Assembly: GCA_002482965.1 (NCBI GenBank)
Contig: DLGZ01000047.1
Span: 137,941 to 162,705, forward strand
DNA from: Verrucomicrobiaceae bacterium UBA7681
Lineage (GTDB): Bacteria; Verrucomicrobiota; Verrucomicrobiia; Verrucomicrobiales; Verrucomicrobiaceae
Length of the DNA stretch: 24,765 nucleotides
Direction of reading: 5' to 3'
This document shows, in pieces, positions 16,031 through 23,693 of this stretch. The translations under genes and the position numbers were made by a program. Numbering within the stretch: the stretch's first letter is position 1; each line of letters begins with the position of its first letter. The notes below the pieces were generated by a model. That model made no database searches and was not told where the DNA came from. It saw only the letters and a program-made list of their open reading frames with translations.

Positions 16031-16669
16031 ATGAGCAGTGCGAAACCAGTTGAACTTCCAAGCAAGCCTTTTGCAAAACAAAGTGACGCGACTGACTTCT
16101 TCAGAAAGATGCTGAATCGATATAACGATGGGCAGAAAATCAATCTGGAGGATAGCCGCCTGCTATTTGAATTACTTCAGAGGCATCCGGACGAGAAGAT
16201 CGGAATTGGGATTGACTATTTCTATAAAGCTAGAAATCCCGAGCAGCCCACGAGCTGTTTTCATATCATGCGCCTCAATGGAGAATGGACTGACTTTTCT
16301 TATCCAAGATGCATCAAAGGCACGAAACCGACAGCGGAAGAGTATTACTACCGAGCGTGCCGTTTCGCAGTTTCGCCTTATTTAACAGAGGAGAAGAACA
16401 AACTATTCGCCACAGGAGGGGTTGTCCGTTCTTCAAGCGGCGAAATGCTCACCAAGGATTCCTCAGAATATCGGCATACTGAACCCACATTCAAAATGCT
16501 CGCGGAGGATTTTCGACGCACAAAAGGGTTGGATGTTTCAATGGAACTCTTTGTCGAGGACCGTGACATGCAATATAACGTCCGGTTTTTAGACCTATCT
16601 ATTGTTCAGGATTTCATCAAATATCACAAAGCGCATGCAAATCTTGCGCTCTTCAAGCGAAATCGATAA
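16031..16669 (+). CDS. DCL family (DUF3223) protein
   Basis: The 212-residue soluble protein carries the DCL/DUF3223 signature at about 18-95: FFRKMLNRYNDGQKIN, then LLFELLQRHPDEKIGIGIDYF and CFHIMRLNGEWTDFSY. The same domain occurs in the plant DCL protein needed for chloroplast rRNA maturation and at the C-termini of RNA polymerase IV/V largest subunits; bacterial members are uncharacterised. The remaining residues (about 100-212) show no family I recognise. Base composition is clearly lower in GC than the neighbours (25 of 60 bases in 16081-16140), and codon use is correspondingly AT-ending, which suggests acquisition by transfer. No ribosome binding site is visible. It sits alone between REP-like hairpins and an oppositely oriented S4-domain gene. 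Confidence 0.75.
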   Translation: MSSAKPVELPSKPFAKQSDATDFFRKMLNRYNDGQKINLEDSRLLFELLQRHPDEKIGIGIDYFYKARNPEQPTSCFHIMRLNGEWTDFSYPRCIKGTKPTAEEYYYRACRFAVSPYLTEEKNKLFATGGVVRSSSGEMLTKDSSEYRHTEPTFKMLAEDFRRTKGLDVSMELFVEDRDMQYNVRFLDLSIVQDFIKYHKAHANLALFKRNR

Positions 16670-16685
16670 CAAGTCCTGGGTGGCC

Positions 16686-17075
16686 TCACTCGCTGTGCTC
16701 TTCCCAGAATTTGCGGAGTTCGCGGAGCTGTTTTTTGTCAGGCTTGGCGACGACTTCGTGGGCGCGGGGCTGGATGAGTTCGCGTTCGCGGCGGAGTTCG
16801 CTGGCGCGTTGGATCCACTCCAGGGGGGTGAGGTTTTCGTAGAACTCGGACACCTTGGGTGGGCTGAGGCGCTGGGGGGAAAAGGCGATGACGCGGAGGC
16901 GGAGGCGGAGATCGCCGCGCACGACTTCGAGGACGTCGTCGGGCTTTAGATCGCGGGAGGCTTTTACGGGCTGGCCGTCGATGGTGACGTTGCTGCGGGC
17001 GCAGGCCTGGGTGGCGAGGGTGCGGGTTTTGAAGACGCGCACATGATGCAGCCATTTGTCGGCACGCTGGCTCAT
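16686..17075 (-). CDS. S4-domain RNA-binding protein (HslR/Hsp15-like)
   Basis: The 129-residue protein starts with the S4 signature RADKWLHHVRVFKTRTLATQACARSNVTIDGQPVKASRDLKPDDVLEV reported in part here: residues 3-55 hold RADKWLHHVRVFKTR, then VTIDGQPVKASRDLKPDD. Residues 56-75 complete the fold, and a basic/acidic helical tail (KKQLRELRKFWEEHSE) closes it. The family includes Hsp15, which rescues stalled 50S subunits carrying nascent chains. The ATG at 17075 overlaps the stop of the upstream PLP-protein gene in an ATGA arrangement (4 bases shared), implying translational coupling. A start further upstream would lie entirely in that gene. The RNA target is inferred from family only. Confidence 0.88.
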   Translation of the reverse strand: MSQRADKWLHHVRVFKTRTLATQACARSNVTIDGQPVKASRDLKPDDVLEVVRGDLRLRLRVIAFSPQRLSPPKVSEFYENLTPLEWIQRASELRRERELIQPRAHEVVAKPDKKQLRELRKFWEEHSE

Positions 17076-17770
17076 GCGGCGGGCGGGTAGGTGCGATTGC
17101 CGAAGATGGCGCTGCCGACGCGGACGATGGTGGCGCCTTCTTCGATGGCGATTTCGAAGTCGTGGCTCATGCCCATGCTGAGGCGCGGGAGAGGTGCGCC
17201 GCCGCTTTGGGCGAGTTCGTCGCGGAGTTCGCGGAGGCGGGTGAAATAGGGGCGGCTCAAGGTGGGGTCGGCATCGAAGGGGGGGATGCACATGAGGCCC
17301 TGGATTTCGAGGCGCTTGAGGGAGTATAGAGCTTCCAGGCTGGCGCGGAGCTGGTCGGCGCTGAAGCCGTGCTTGCTGCTTTCGGCGGCGAGATTGACCT
17401 CGATATAGACTTGGGGGAAGAGGCCGAGTTCGGCGGCGATGCGGTCCACGTCCCGTGCGAGATCGAGCGAGCCGATGCTGTGGATGGACTTCACATGCGG
17501 GAGGACTTTGCGCACTTTGTTGGACTGAAGATGGCCGATGAGATGCCAGTGCAGATTTGCTGGCAGTTGCGGGGCTTTGAGGAGGATTTCCTGCACTTTG
17601 TTTTCACCGAAGAGAAGCTGACCGGCATCGAGGGCTTCGCGGATGGCTTCTACGGGAAAGGTTTTGGAAACGGCGAGAAGTTCCACCGAAGCGGGATCAC
17701 GGCCGCAGCGCTGGGCAGCGGCGGTGATGCGGTCGCGGATGGCTTGCAGGCGGTCGGAGAGGGCGGTCAT
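17072..17770 (-). CDS. YggS-family PLP-binding homeostasis protein
   Basis: The 232-residue protein is a single-domain alanine-racemase-fold PLP carrier, the usual length for the family. Diagnostic blocks are LLAVSKTFP with the PLP lysine K36, LFGENKVQEI, WHLIGHLQSNKVRKVLPHV, SIGSLDLA, VNLAAESSKHGF, LEIQGLMCIPP, LSMGMSHDFEIAIEEGATIVRVGSAIFG. These proteins keep free PLP and amino-acid pools balanced and are not racemases. The ATG at 17770 gives the standard N-terminus; in-frame starts upstream (to 17851) run into the divergent gene. It is the first gene of a pair with the S4-domain gene. No Shine-Dalgarno sequence is visible. Confidence 0.95.
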   Translation of the reverse strand: MTALSDRLQAIRDRITAAAQRCGRDPASVELLAVSKTFPVEAIREALDAGQLLFGENKVQEILLKAPQLPANLHWHLIGHLQSNKVRKVLPHVKSIHSIGSLDLARDVDRIAAELGLFPQVYIEVNLAAESSKHGFSADQLRASLEALYSLKRLEIQGLMCIPPFDADPTLSRPYFTRLRELRDELAQSGGAPLPRLSMGMSHDFEIAIEEGATIVRVGSAIFGNRTYPPAA

Positions 17771-17807
17771 GTGTTGGAAAGAGAAACGGAAGATGCGCTG
17801 TGCGTGC

Positions 17808-17823
17808 AACGTATTTTCACGTT
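17808..17823. promoter_or_regulatory. Short dyad between divergent genes
   Basis: AACGT (17808-17812) and ACGTT (17819-17823) flank ATTTTC in the 71-base gap between the YggS-family and Gfo/Idh/MocA genes. The position suits a shared operator, but the arms are only 5 bp long and could be chance. Confidence 0.22.
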
Positions 17824-17841
17824 CAACCATTCCCACTCCAC

Positions 17842-19158
17842 ATGCAATCACGCCGCCACTTCATCCGCCAGTCCGCCGCCACGCTATTTGCCGCCCCCTG
17901 GGTCACCACGGGTATGCGTGCGGCATCTCCGAACGGCATGCTGCGACATGCGGCGTTTGGTGCTGCGGGGATGAGCATGGCAGACATGACCGCGATGTCG
18001 AACCACCCGATGTGGGAGCTGACTGCGGTGTGCGATGTGGACACGCGGAACTTTGCGAAGGCGCAGGAGAAATGGCCGAATATCAAGGTGTATCAGGACT
18101 GGCGTGAACTGCTGGAGAAGGAGTCTGCCAACATCGACAGCGTGAACGTTTCCACGCCTGACCACATGCACGGCAGCATCGGGCTGGCAGCTATCGCGAA
18201 GGGCAAGCATGTGTATGGCCAGAAGCCGCTGGCACACAACCTGTGGGAATGCCGCCAGATGGTGGAGCGTGCGCGTGAAAAAGGGGTCATGACGCAGATG
18301 GGCATCCAGGTTTCTTCGGACTCGTCCGAGCGTCTGGCGGTGGAACTGATCCAACTGGGAGCGATCGGCAAGGTGAAGGAAGCGCACACTTTTTCGAACA
18401 AGAAGTGGGGCGACGTGGACGTGCGCCCGGAGAAGAGTGATCCGATTCCGGAGGGCTTTGACTGGAACAAGTGGCTCGGAGTCGCGAGCGAGCGCAGCTA
18501 CATCAAGGGCTACGATCATCCGGGCAACTGGCGCAGGCGCCGTGACTTCGGCACGGGCACGCTGGGAGACATGGGCTGCCATATGTTCAGCGGCTGGTTC
18601 CGCTCGCTCGATCTCGCAGCGCCGACTTCTGTGGTCTCACGCGGTCCGGCACCGAACAAGGACAACTGGAACATCAACGCCGTGGTCGAATACACCTTCA
18701 AGGGCACAAAGTATACTGCTGGCGACAGCATCAAGGTCACCTGGACGGATGGTGATGCGCGACCACCTGCGGAAGTGATGGCGCTGATTGGCGACGTTTC
18801 CAAATTCCCCGGCCAGGGCACGATCTATCTCGGCACCGAGGGTGTGCTGCTGCATGCGCATGGCTCCACGCCGATGCTTTACCCACGCGACAAGTTCACC
18901 GGTTACAAGTACCCGAAGATCGAGAAGCGTGATCACTGGGGTGACTTCATCGACTGCTGCCTGAAGGGCGACAAGAAGCCTTCGGCGAACTTTGATTATG
19001 CGGGGCCGCTGACGGAGGCGGTGCTGCTGGGCTGCCTTGCGAGTGCGTTCCCGAATGAGAGCCTCACGTGGGATGCTCCTGCGCTGAAGATTCCGAACAA
19101 TGCTGCGGCGGACAAGATGGTGCGAAGGGACTACCGCAAGGGGTGGGAGATTGTTTGA
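17842..19158 (+). CDS. Tat-exported Gfo/Idh/MocA family oxidoreductase
   Basis: The 438-residue protein starts MQSRRHFIRQSAATLFAA, a twin-arginine signal (SRRHFIRQ at 3-10), so it is folded with NAD(P) in the cytoplasm and exported. The Rossmann part includes WELTAVCDVDTRNFAKAQ, SVNVSTPDHMHGSIGLAAIAKGKHVYGQKPLAHN, with Q127-K128-P129 standing where the family has EKP. The C-terminal half (GTGTLGDMGCHMFSGW, VVEYTFKG) is the usual GFO_IDH_MocA domain. Secreted members of this group in Planctomycetes and Verrucomicrobia are thought to oxidise sugars or glycosides; this fits the DUF1080-type 3-keto-sugar chemistry at the left end of the window. Upstream in-frame ATG (17800) precedes the Tat motif and is rejected. 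Family call is firm. Confidence 0.93.
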   Translation: MQSRRHFIRQSAATLFAAPWVTTGMRAASPNGMLRHAAFGAAGMSMADMTAMSNHPMWELTAVCDVDTRNFAKAQEKWPNIKVYQDWRELLEKESANIDSVNVSTPDHMHGSIGLAAIAKGKHVYGQKPLAHNLWECRQMVERAREKGVMTQMGIQVSSDSSERLAVELIQLGAIGKVKEAHTFSNKKWGDVDVRPEKSDPIPEGFDWNKWLGVASERSYIKGYDHPGNWRRRRDFGTGTLGDMGCHMFSGWFRSLDLAAPTSVVSRGPAPNKDNWNINAVVEYTFKGTKYTAGDSIKVTWTDGDARPPAEVMALIGDVSKFPGQGTIYLGTEGVLLHAHGSTPMLYPRDKFTGYKYPKIEKRDHWGDFIDCCLKGDKKPSANFDYAGPLTEAVLLGCLASAFPNESLTWDAPALKIPNNAAADKMVRRDYRKGWEIV

Positions 19159-19208
19159 GGAGTGACTTGATGAACGAGCGCAGGCCAGAGGGACTGCGCT
19201 CGTGGGTG

Positions 19209-19389
19209 GCGTTTTGGAGTGCGGCTGAGTTGCGGCTTTCGAGTGGCTTGTGATTGGCGTGAACTGGCGGGCTGGCGAAGGATCATTCACTCCCGCTTTC
19301 GAGTGTTTGCTGATAGGTGTGAATCACCGAGGCCGTCGAAAGCGGTAGCTGCGCTCGTGCCTCGCTACGCGACCGCAGTCCATATGGGA
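19209..19389. repeat. Interspersed intergenic repeat, copy 2
   Basis: This copy is homologous to 2198-2383; the conserved core at 19337-19389 matches 49 of 53 bases. CGGCTTTCGAGTGG (19233 on), CCCGCTTTCG (19292-19301) and inverted CGAAAGCGG (19337-19345) keep the same order and the same 45-base spacing as copy 1. It lies between the oxidoreductase stop and the end of the oppositely oriented RodA-type gene. Confidence 0.8.
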
Positions 19390-19412
19390 GGCGTGGCCGA
19401 GCGGTGTTAAAG
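19387..19412 (+). other. tRNA 5'-half-like fragment
   Basis: The 26 bases beginning GGAGGCGTGGCCGAGCGG read like the acceptor 5' strand, TG linker and D-arm of a tRNA-Ser or tRNA-Leu. No anticodon arm, T-arm (GGTTCGAATCC) or complementary CGCCTCC acceptor strand follows before or inside the RodA-type gene. It is therefore at most a remnant, and chance similarity cannot be excluded. Confidence 0.35.
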
Positions 19413-19432
19413 AACTCTGCGTTCCAGCTTAC

Positions 19433-20635
19433 TCAATCGTCGTCGTCTTCGTCGCGGGGGCCGTTCACGGAGCGTTTTTTCTTCACGGCGGAGATGTTGC
19501 GGTGGACCCAGACGCTCTGGACCATGCCCATGAGGAAGAGGGTCACGACGACAAAGGTACCGCCGTAGCTGATGAAGGGCATGGGCAGACCGATGACGGG
19601 GAGCATGACGAGATTCATCCCGGCATTTTGGAAGGTGTGCACAAAGAACATGGCGACCACGCCGACGACAATGAGCCGCCCTAACTGATCGCGAGCGCAA
19701 AAAGCGACGAAGACGCTTTGCAGCAGCAGCAGCGCCATGCCTGAGAGCAGGAGCACGGAGCCACGGAAACCAAACTCCTCGGCGATGACGCCGAAGATGA
19801 AGTCATTGATGGATTCGTGCGGGAAGAAGGTGCGGTGGATCGAGGCCTGATCGGGAACTTTTTTGGATTCGGGCCCCTTCCCTTCCAAGCCTCCCGTGGA
19901 AACCGCGATCTGCAGGTGCTTGGCCACCCAGCCTTCGTTTTGAAGATCCACTTTATCGAGCTGGTTTGTAGCCATGTACCAGGTGGAGTTGATACGTGCC
20001 TGCTGGTAGGGCTTGAGCGCGAAGACATAGACCAAGGGCACCACGCTGACGACGCCGAGCAGCATGGTGATCATGTAGCGGAATGGGATGCTGCCGACGA
20101 GCATCATCGAAAGGAACACCGGACCCCAGACAAGGCCGGAGCCCAAGTCTTCCTTGATGACCATCATGGCGGGAATACCGGCCACCATGCCGGCCGCCAT
20201 GATGCGCAGCCAGGGACGACGAAAGACTGGTATCATGCGTGGTAGCTCACCAAAAATGACGCCCAGAATCAGGATGCCAGACATGATCGCAAACTGTGAA
20301 GGCTGCATCATCATGCCGCCCACTTGAATCCAGGCTTTGTTGCCACCGATCTCAATTCCGAAGGCCAGCACCGCCACGAGACCGCCAATGCCCGCAATAT
20401 ACATGGGCACACAGGCCCAGCGCACCCACTTGTAATCCAGCAATGAGGAGGCAAAGAAAACTGGCAGGCCGATCATCACCCAACGGATCTGGTCACGCCA
20501 CTTGAGGGCCATGGCCGGATCATCCTTGTACGCCGAGGCATTGTAGATGGCATACACTCCGAAGACGATGAGGGCGGCGATGTTCAACACCAGCAGCCAG
20601 TTCATGCCGAGGAATTTTTTAAAGAGAGGAGTCAT
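19433..20635 (-). CDS. rodA: SEDS family peptidoglycan glycosyltransferase (RodA/FtsW type)
   Basis: The 400-residue multi-pass membrane protein has about ten hydrophobic segments, from residue 12 (MNWLLVLNIAALIVFGVYAIYNAS region) to about 382. SEDS signatures are WIQVGGMMMQPSQFA, KEDLGSGLV, the catalytic-loop motif PHESINDFIFGVIAEEFGFRG with D278 at the essential aspartate position, and MPFISYGGTFVV near the end. RodA polymerises lipid II for side-wall elongation with a partner class B PBP; no PBP2 or MreBCD gene is in this window. The C-terminus ends in an acidic run (DEDDDD). RodA is favoured over FtsW from the KEDLGSGL and NDFIF motifs, but the distinction is not absolute. It follows the ABC ATPase gene by 45 bases. 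Confidence 0.85.
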   Translation of the reverse strand: MTPLFKKFLGMNWLLVLNIAALIVFGVYAIYNASAYKDDPAMALKWRDQIRWVMIGLPVFFASSLLDYKWVRWACVPMYIAGIGGLVAVLAFGIEIGGNKAWIQVGGMMMQPSQFAIMSGILILGVIFGELPRMIPVFRRPWLRIMAAGMVAGIPAMMVIKEDLGSGLVWGPVFLSMMLVGSIPFRYMITMLLGVVSVVPLVYVFALKPYQQARINSTWYMATNQLDKVDLQNEGWVAKHLQIAVSTGGLEGKGPESKKVPDQASIHRTFFPHESINDFIFGVIAEEFGFRGSVLLLSGMALLLLQSVFVAFCARDQLGRLIVVGVVAMFFVHTFQNAGMNLVMLPVIGLPMPFISYGGTFVVVTLFLMGMVQSVWVHRNISAVKKKRSVNGPRDEDDDD

Positions 20636-20680
20636 TGAATCAGAGCAAAAAAGTTTGAGGCGAAGAGGCCACCACTGCCG

Positions 20681-21469
20681 CTAAATGAGCACGGGCACGG
20701 CTTCGAGCAGCTTCTGGGTGTAGTCGTGCCGCGGGTTCTCGCAGATCTGATCTGCATTCCCCTGCTCGACGATTTTACCGTGATGCATGACGACGATGTG
20801 ATCGCTCATGTGACGGACGACGGCGAGATCATGCGCGATGAAGAGGAGCGTGAGATCGAGCTCTGCCTGGATGTCTTTGAGGAGATTGAGGATCTGCGCT
20901 TGCACGCTGACATCGAGGGCGCTGACGGGCTCGTCGCAGATGAGGAAGCGGGGCTTCACGGCGAGTGCGCGTGCGATGCCGATGCGCTGGCGCTGGCCGC
21001 CGCTGAATTCATGCGGGTAGCGCTGCAGGGCATCTTCGGGCAGGCCTACTTTTTTGAGCAGCCCGGCGGAGACCTCGCGGCGCTGCTCGCGTGAGAGTTC
21101 TTTGAAGTGAATCTGCAATGGCTCGCCGAGGATGGATTCGACGGTCATGCGCGGATTCAGCGAGCCGATGGGGTCTTGGAACACCATCTGCATCTCCCTG
21201 CGCAACGGGCGAAATTCGCTCTCGGTCATGGGCAGCACTTCCATGCCGCGATAGTTCACACTGCCTGAGGTGACGGGGGTGAGCTTGAGCAGAGCGCGGG
21301 CCACGGTGGACTTGCCGCTGCCGCTCTCGCCGACCAGACCGACAGTGCTGCCTTCCTCTACTTCGAAGCTGACCTTGTCCACGGCCTTGATGACATCGGT
21401 GGTACGGCCCAACCAGCCCCCGCGCACGGGGAAGTGAATTTTGAGGTCTTTAACGCTGAGCAGGTGCAT
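20681..21469 (-). CDS. Oligopeptide/dipeptide ABC transporter ATP-binding protein (OppF/DppF type)
   Basis: The 262-residue ATPase has Walker A GESGSGKST (47-55), Q-loop QDPIGSLNPRMTV, signature SGGQRQRIGIARAL, Walker B FLICDEPVSALD and switch FIAHDLAVV. The Q-loop text with LNPR and EPLQIHF is typical of the OppF/DppF subfamily, which powers import of peptides or nickel with OppD and two permeases. It stops soon after ENPRHDYTQKLLEAVP, so the family's C-terminal oligo_HPY extension is essentially absent (members usually run past 300 residues). No permease, binding protein or OppD partner lies in the window. It precedes the RodA-type gene by 45 bases and diverges from the kinase gene. Confidence 0.9.
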   Translation of the reverse strand: MHLLSVKDLKIHFPVRGGWLGRTTDVIKAVDKVSFEVEEGSTVGLVGESGSGKSTVARALLKLTPVTSGSVNYRGMEVLPMTESEFRPLRREMQMVFQDPIGSLNPRMTVESILGEPLQIHFKELSREQRREVSAGLLKKVGLPEDALQRYPHEFSGGQRQRIGIARALAVKPRFLICDEPVSALDVSVQAQILNLLKDIQAELDLTLLFIAHDLAVVRHMSDHIVVMHHGKIVEQGNADQICENPRHDYTQKLLEAVPVLI

Positions 21470-21504
21470 GGTGGAAGCCGTGAATTTAGCACAGCTGATA
21501 AAAC

Positions 21505-21529
21505 GCGCGAAAGTTTCATTGCGCGAAAG
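21505..21529. repeat. Direct 9-bp repeat in a divergent promoter region
   Basis: GCGCGAAAG occurs at 21505-21513 and again at 21521-21529, a 16-base period, followed by CTTGAAAG. It lies in the 87-base gap between the ABC ATPase gene and the kinase gene. It may be a regulator binding site for either direction. Confidence 0.35.
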
Positions 21530-21556
21530 CTTGAAAGTGTCAGCATCCCTTTCCAG

Positions 21557-22387
21557 ATGAACGAACGCTATGAATTGCTCGCTCCCATCGCCGAGGGTGG
21601 CCTAGGGGCTGTTTTCAGAGCGCGGGATACACAACTGGGCCGCGAGGTGGCGGTCAAGCGCATCCTGACGGGCAAGTCGGGTGGCTGCGGCACCGCGGTG
21701 GATGCCCTGATCCGCGAGGCGCGGAAGCAGTCGATTTTGGAGCATCCGAACATTGTGGCCGTGTATGATTATGGCGTAGACACCGAGGGTGGCTTCATTG
21801 TGATGGAGCTGGTCCAGGGCGAGACTTTGGAAGATGTGATCATGCGCGGCGCCTTGCCGGCCCATGATTTCGATGCCCTCGTGCGGCAGACTCTGGACGG
21901 GATGCGCGCCGTGCACGCGAAGGGACTCCTGCACCTGGACCTGAAGCCGGGGAATCTCATGCTCCACCGGATGCCAGAGGGGGGCTTGCAGGTGAAGATC
22001 CTCGATTTTGGCCTGGCGAAAAGCACCCCGCAGGGAGGAAGGCTGGACCCGAGCCCCTGCACTGGGCTGCCTGGCTCCATTCATTTCATGGCTCCGGAGC
22101 AGTTTGAACGCGCGGTGGTGGATGTGCGTACGGACATCTATGCACTGGGCTGCCTGTTTTACTACGCGCTGACGCAGCAGCACCCCTTCGAGGGTGACAC
22201 CAAGCCGCAGGTGATGGTGGCGCATTTGCACCCCCGCACCCGGCCGCTGGCCGCGCTGCGGCCCGACCTGCCCGCGCACACGGTGAAGTGGGTCGAATGG
22301 CTCATCAACCGACTGCCCGCCAACCGTCCGGCCACCGTCGCCGAGGCGCTGCGGGTGTATGAAAAAGGCACCATGGCCGGAGCGTGA
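21557..22387 (+). CDS. Cytoplasmic Ser/Thr protein kinase with HLD catalytic loop
   Basis: The 276-residue protein is a bare Hanks-type kinase domain, with glycine loop AEGGLGAVF (12-20), ATP-anchoring K34 in VAVKRI, catalytic D128 in HLDLKPGN, D150 in DFGLAK and an activation segment ending GSIHFMAPEQF. The usual arginine of HRD is replaced by leucine, so it is a non-RD kinase that should not depend on activation-loop phosphorylation in the ordinary way. There is no transmembrane segment or sensor domain, unlike PknB-type receptors. The start at 21557 directly precedes the RYELLAPIAEGG opening; the longer frame from 21434 overlaps the divergent gene. It is followed by the export-like lipoprotein gene after 120 bases. 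Confidence 0.92.
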   Translation: MNERYELLAPIAEGGLGAVFRARDTQLGREVAVKRILTGKSGGCGTAVDALIREARKQSILEHPNIVAVYDYGVDTEGGFIVMELVQGETLEDVIMRGALPAHDFDALVRQTLDGMRAVHAKGLLHLDLKPGNLMLHRMPEGGLQVKILDFGLAKSTPQGGRLDPSPCTGLPGSIHFMAPEQFERAVVDVRTDIYALGCLFYYALTQQHPFEGDTKPQVMVAHLHPRTRPLAALRPDLPAHTVKWVEWLINRLPANRPATVAEALRVYEKGTMAGA

Positions 22388-22388
22388 T

Positions 22389-22397
22389 CCCCCCCCC
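22389..22397. repeat. C9 homopolymer tract
   Basis: Nine consecutive C bases begin one base after the kinase stop codon and are followed by GCCCCGCC. Such tracts are prone to slippage. Being outside the coding frames, it could only vary transcript or spacing. Confidence 0.7.
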
Positions 22398-22507
22398 GCC
22401 CCGCCAAAGCCAGTGAGTGGATGAGGAAGGAATCGTGCCAAAGACGAAAGCCTCTTGCCATCGCACCACGTGCCGCCATCATGCTGGAACCTGTTCCTTG
22501 CCTCACC

Positions 22508-23206
22508 ATGTCGCGTGCCCCATCAGCCCTTCTTTCTGCCATCACCAGCCTCGCACTCTGCTCCTGTGGCATGATCAAGAGCATCATTCCCGACTCGATG
22601 CCCAAGCTGCCAAAGATTGGCCTGCCAAGCCTGCCGAGCAGAAATACGGTGGCCAAGCTCGTCCCAGGGATGGCGGAGAGGGACACGGAGGGCGCTGAAG
22701 ATCCGGATGTTCCCTTCAACTCACGTGGCACTCTTGGCTTTGGGCACACCATCCGCCTTGAAGTTTATGAAGGCACACGCAGCCCGGTACGCATCTATCG
22801 CGGCATTGTGATGATCACCTCCGATGGCACGCTCCCTCTAGGCCAGGTGGGCACGGCACGTGTCGGGGGCCTGCGCCTACCCAAGGCTGCGGAGGCCATC
22901 GCCACGGTTTTCCGGCTGGCAGGCCGCAACACCCGGGAGATCACCGTGCAGATCATCTCGGTGGAAAACACCCCGGTCATCTCGCTCAATGGAGATGTGA
23001 TGGAGGCGGAGTTCATTCCGGTCTTTAAGGCGATGAGCGTGCAGCAGGCCGTGACCGTCACCGGTGGGCGCAAGCCGGGCTCCAACACACGCGGATTTTA
23101 CATCTCACGTCAAGGCCAGCGCCATTTCTTCACTTCGCTGGAAGCCGCGAATAAAAACTGGAAGCCGCAGGCTGGTGACATCATCACACTTTCTCCCGAC
23201 ATCTAA
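22508..23206 (+). CDS. Polysaccharide export (Wza-like, Poly_export domain) lipoprotein
   Basis: The 232-residue protein starts at the ATG 22508, giving MSRAPSALLSAITSLALCSCG, a lipoprotein signal with C20 (or C18) acylated; ATGs at 22421 or 22481 would lengthen the N-region implausibly. Residues about 75-165 match the polysaccharide biosynthesis/export pattern: GFGHTIRLEVYEG, GIVMITSDGTLPLGQVGTARVGGLRLPKAAEAI, then a short SLBB-like part (PVISLNGDVMEAEFIPVFKAMSVQQAVTVTGG). Wza-type proteins form the outer-membrane exit for capsule or exopolysaccharide; this one is short and has no glycosyltransferases or tyrosine kinase nearby. The Ser/Thr kinase upstream may or may not be linked functionally. 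Moderate confidence in family, low in substrate. Confidence 0.7.
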   Translation: MSRAPSALLSAITSLALCSCGMIKSIIPDSMPKLPKIGLPSLPSRNTVAKLVPGMAERDTEGAEDPDVPFNSRGTLGFGHTIRLEVYEGTRSPVRIYRGIVMITSDGTLPLGQVGTARVGGLRLPKAAEAIATVFRLAGRNTREITVQIISVENTPVISLNGDVMEAEFIPVFKAMSVQQAVTVTGGRKPGSNTRGFYISRQGQRHFFTSLEAANKNWKPQAGDIITLSPDI

Positions 23207-23216
23207 TTTTCGCACC

Positions 23217-23693
23217 ATGCTCGAATACATCGGCAGTGGTCCCTCCTCTGCGCAAAGCCCCCTGAGTTCTCTCGTTCAAACCGCCGCCATCCTCCGCATC
23301 GGGACCGGGCTGCTGCTCATGACACGCTACGGCCTGGGTGCCGTGCAAAACGCCTACCACTTCTTCTTTCAGGAAAAGCCCTGGGCGTGGGTCCCGGCGT
23401 TTCATGAGGCGGGCATGCCCCAGGCCCACCTGCTGGCCCCTGTGGTCGCCCTGCTCATCGTGGGCGTGGCCTTGAGCTGGATCATTGGGTTTTTGACCCG
23501 GCTTTTTGCCTTTATCTTTCTACCTGTGGTCATCACCACCCTGGTGGTGCTGCACAATGCGGACTCTCCCCGGGTGGAGGCTGCGTGGCTTTACCTGATC
23601 ATCACGGTGACGCTGCTCCTGTTTGGATCTGGCACTGTTTCTGTGGACCAACTCTTCCGCCTCGGTCAGAGCGGGCCTAAAAAACGCCGCTGA
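23217..23693 (+). CDS. DoxX-like integral membrane protein
   Basis: The 158-residue protein has four hydrophobic segments (about 21-40 weak, 66-86, 88-112, 120-140), a WVPAFHEAGMP stretch and an Arg/Lys-rich C-terminus (GPKKRR). The layout and length resemble DoxX/SURF4-type membrane proteins, but I see no decisive motif. The start at 23217 lies 10 bases after the export-lipoprotein stop. The stop TGA overlaps the ruvC start by one base (TGATG), which suggests coupling with ruvC. Confidence 0.6.
   Translation: MLEYIGSGPSSAQSPLSSLVQTAAILRIGTGLLLMTRYGLGAVQNAYHFFFQEKPWAWVPAFHEAGMPQAHLLAPVVALLIVGVALSWIIGFLTRLFAFIFLPVVITTLVVLHNADSPRVEAAWLYLIITVTLLLFGSGTVSVDQLFRLGQSGPKKRR

Noticed and set aside
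19387..19480. A complete tRNA-Ser/Leu gene overlapping the end of the RodA-type gene.
   Set aside because: No anticodon stem, T-arm or 3' acceptor strand can be found downstream, so only a fragment is reported.
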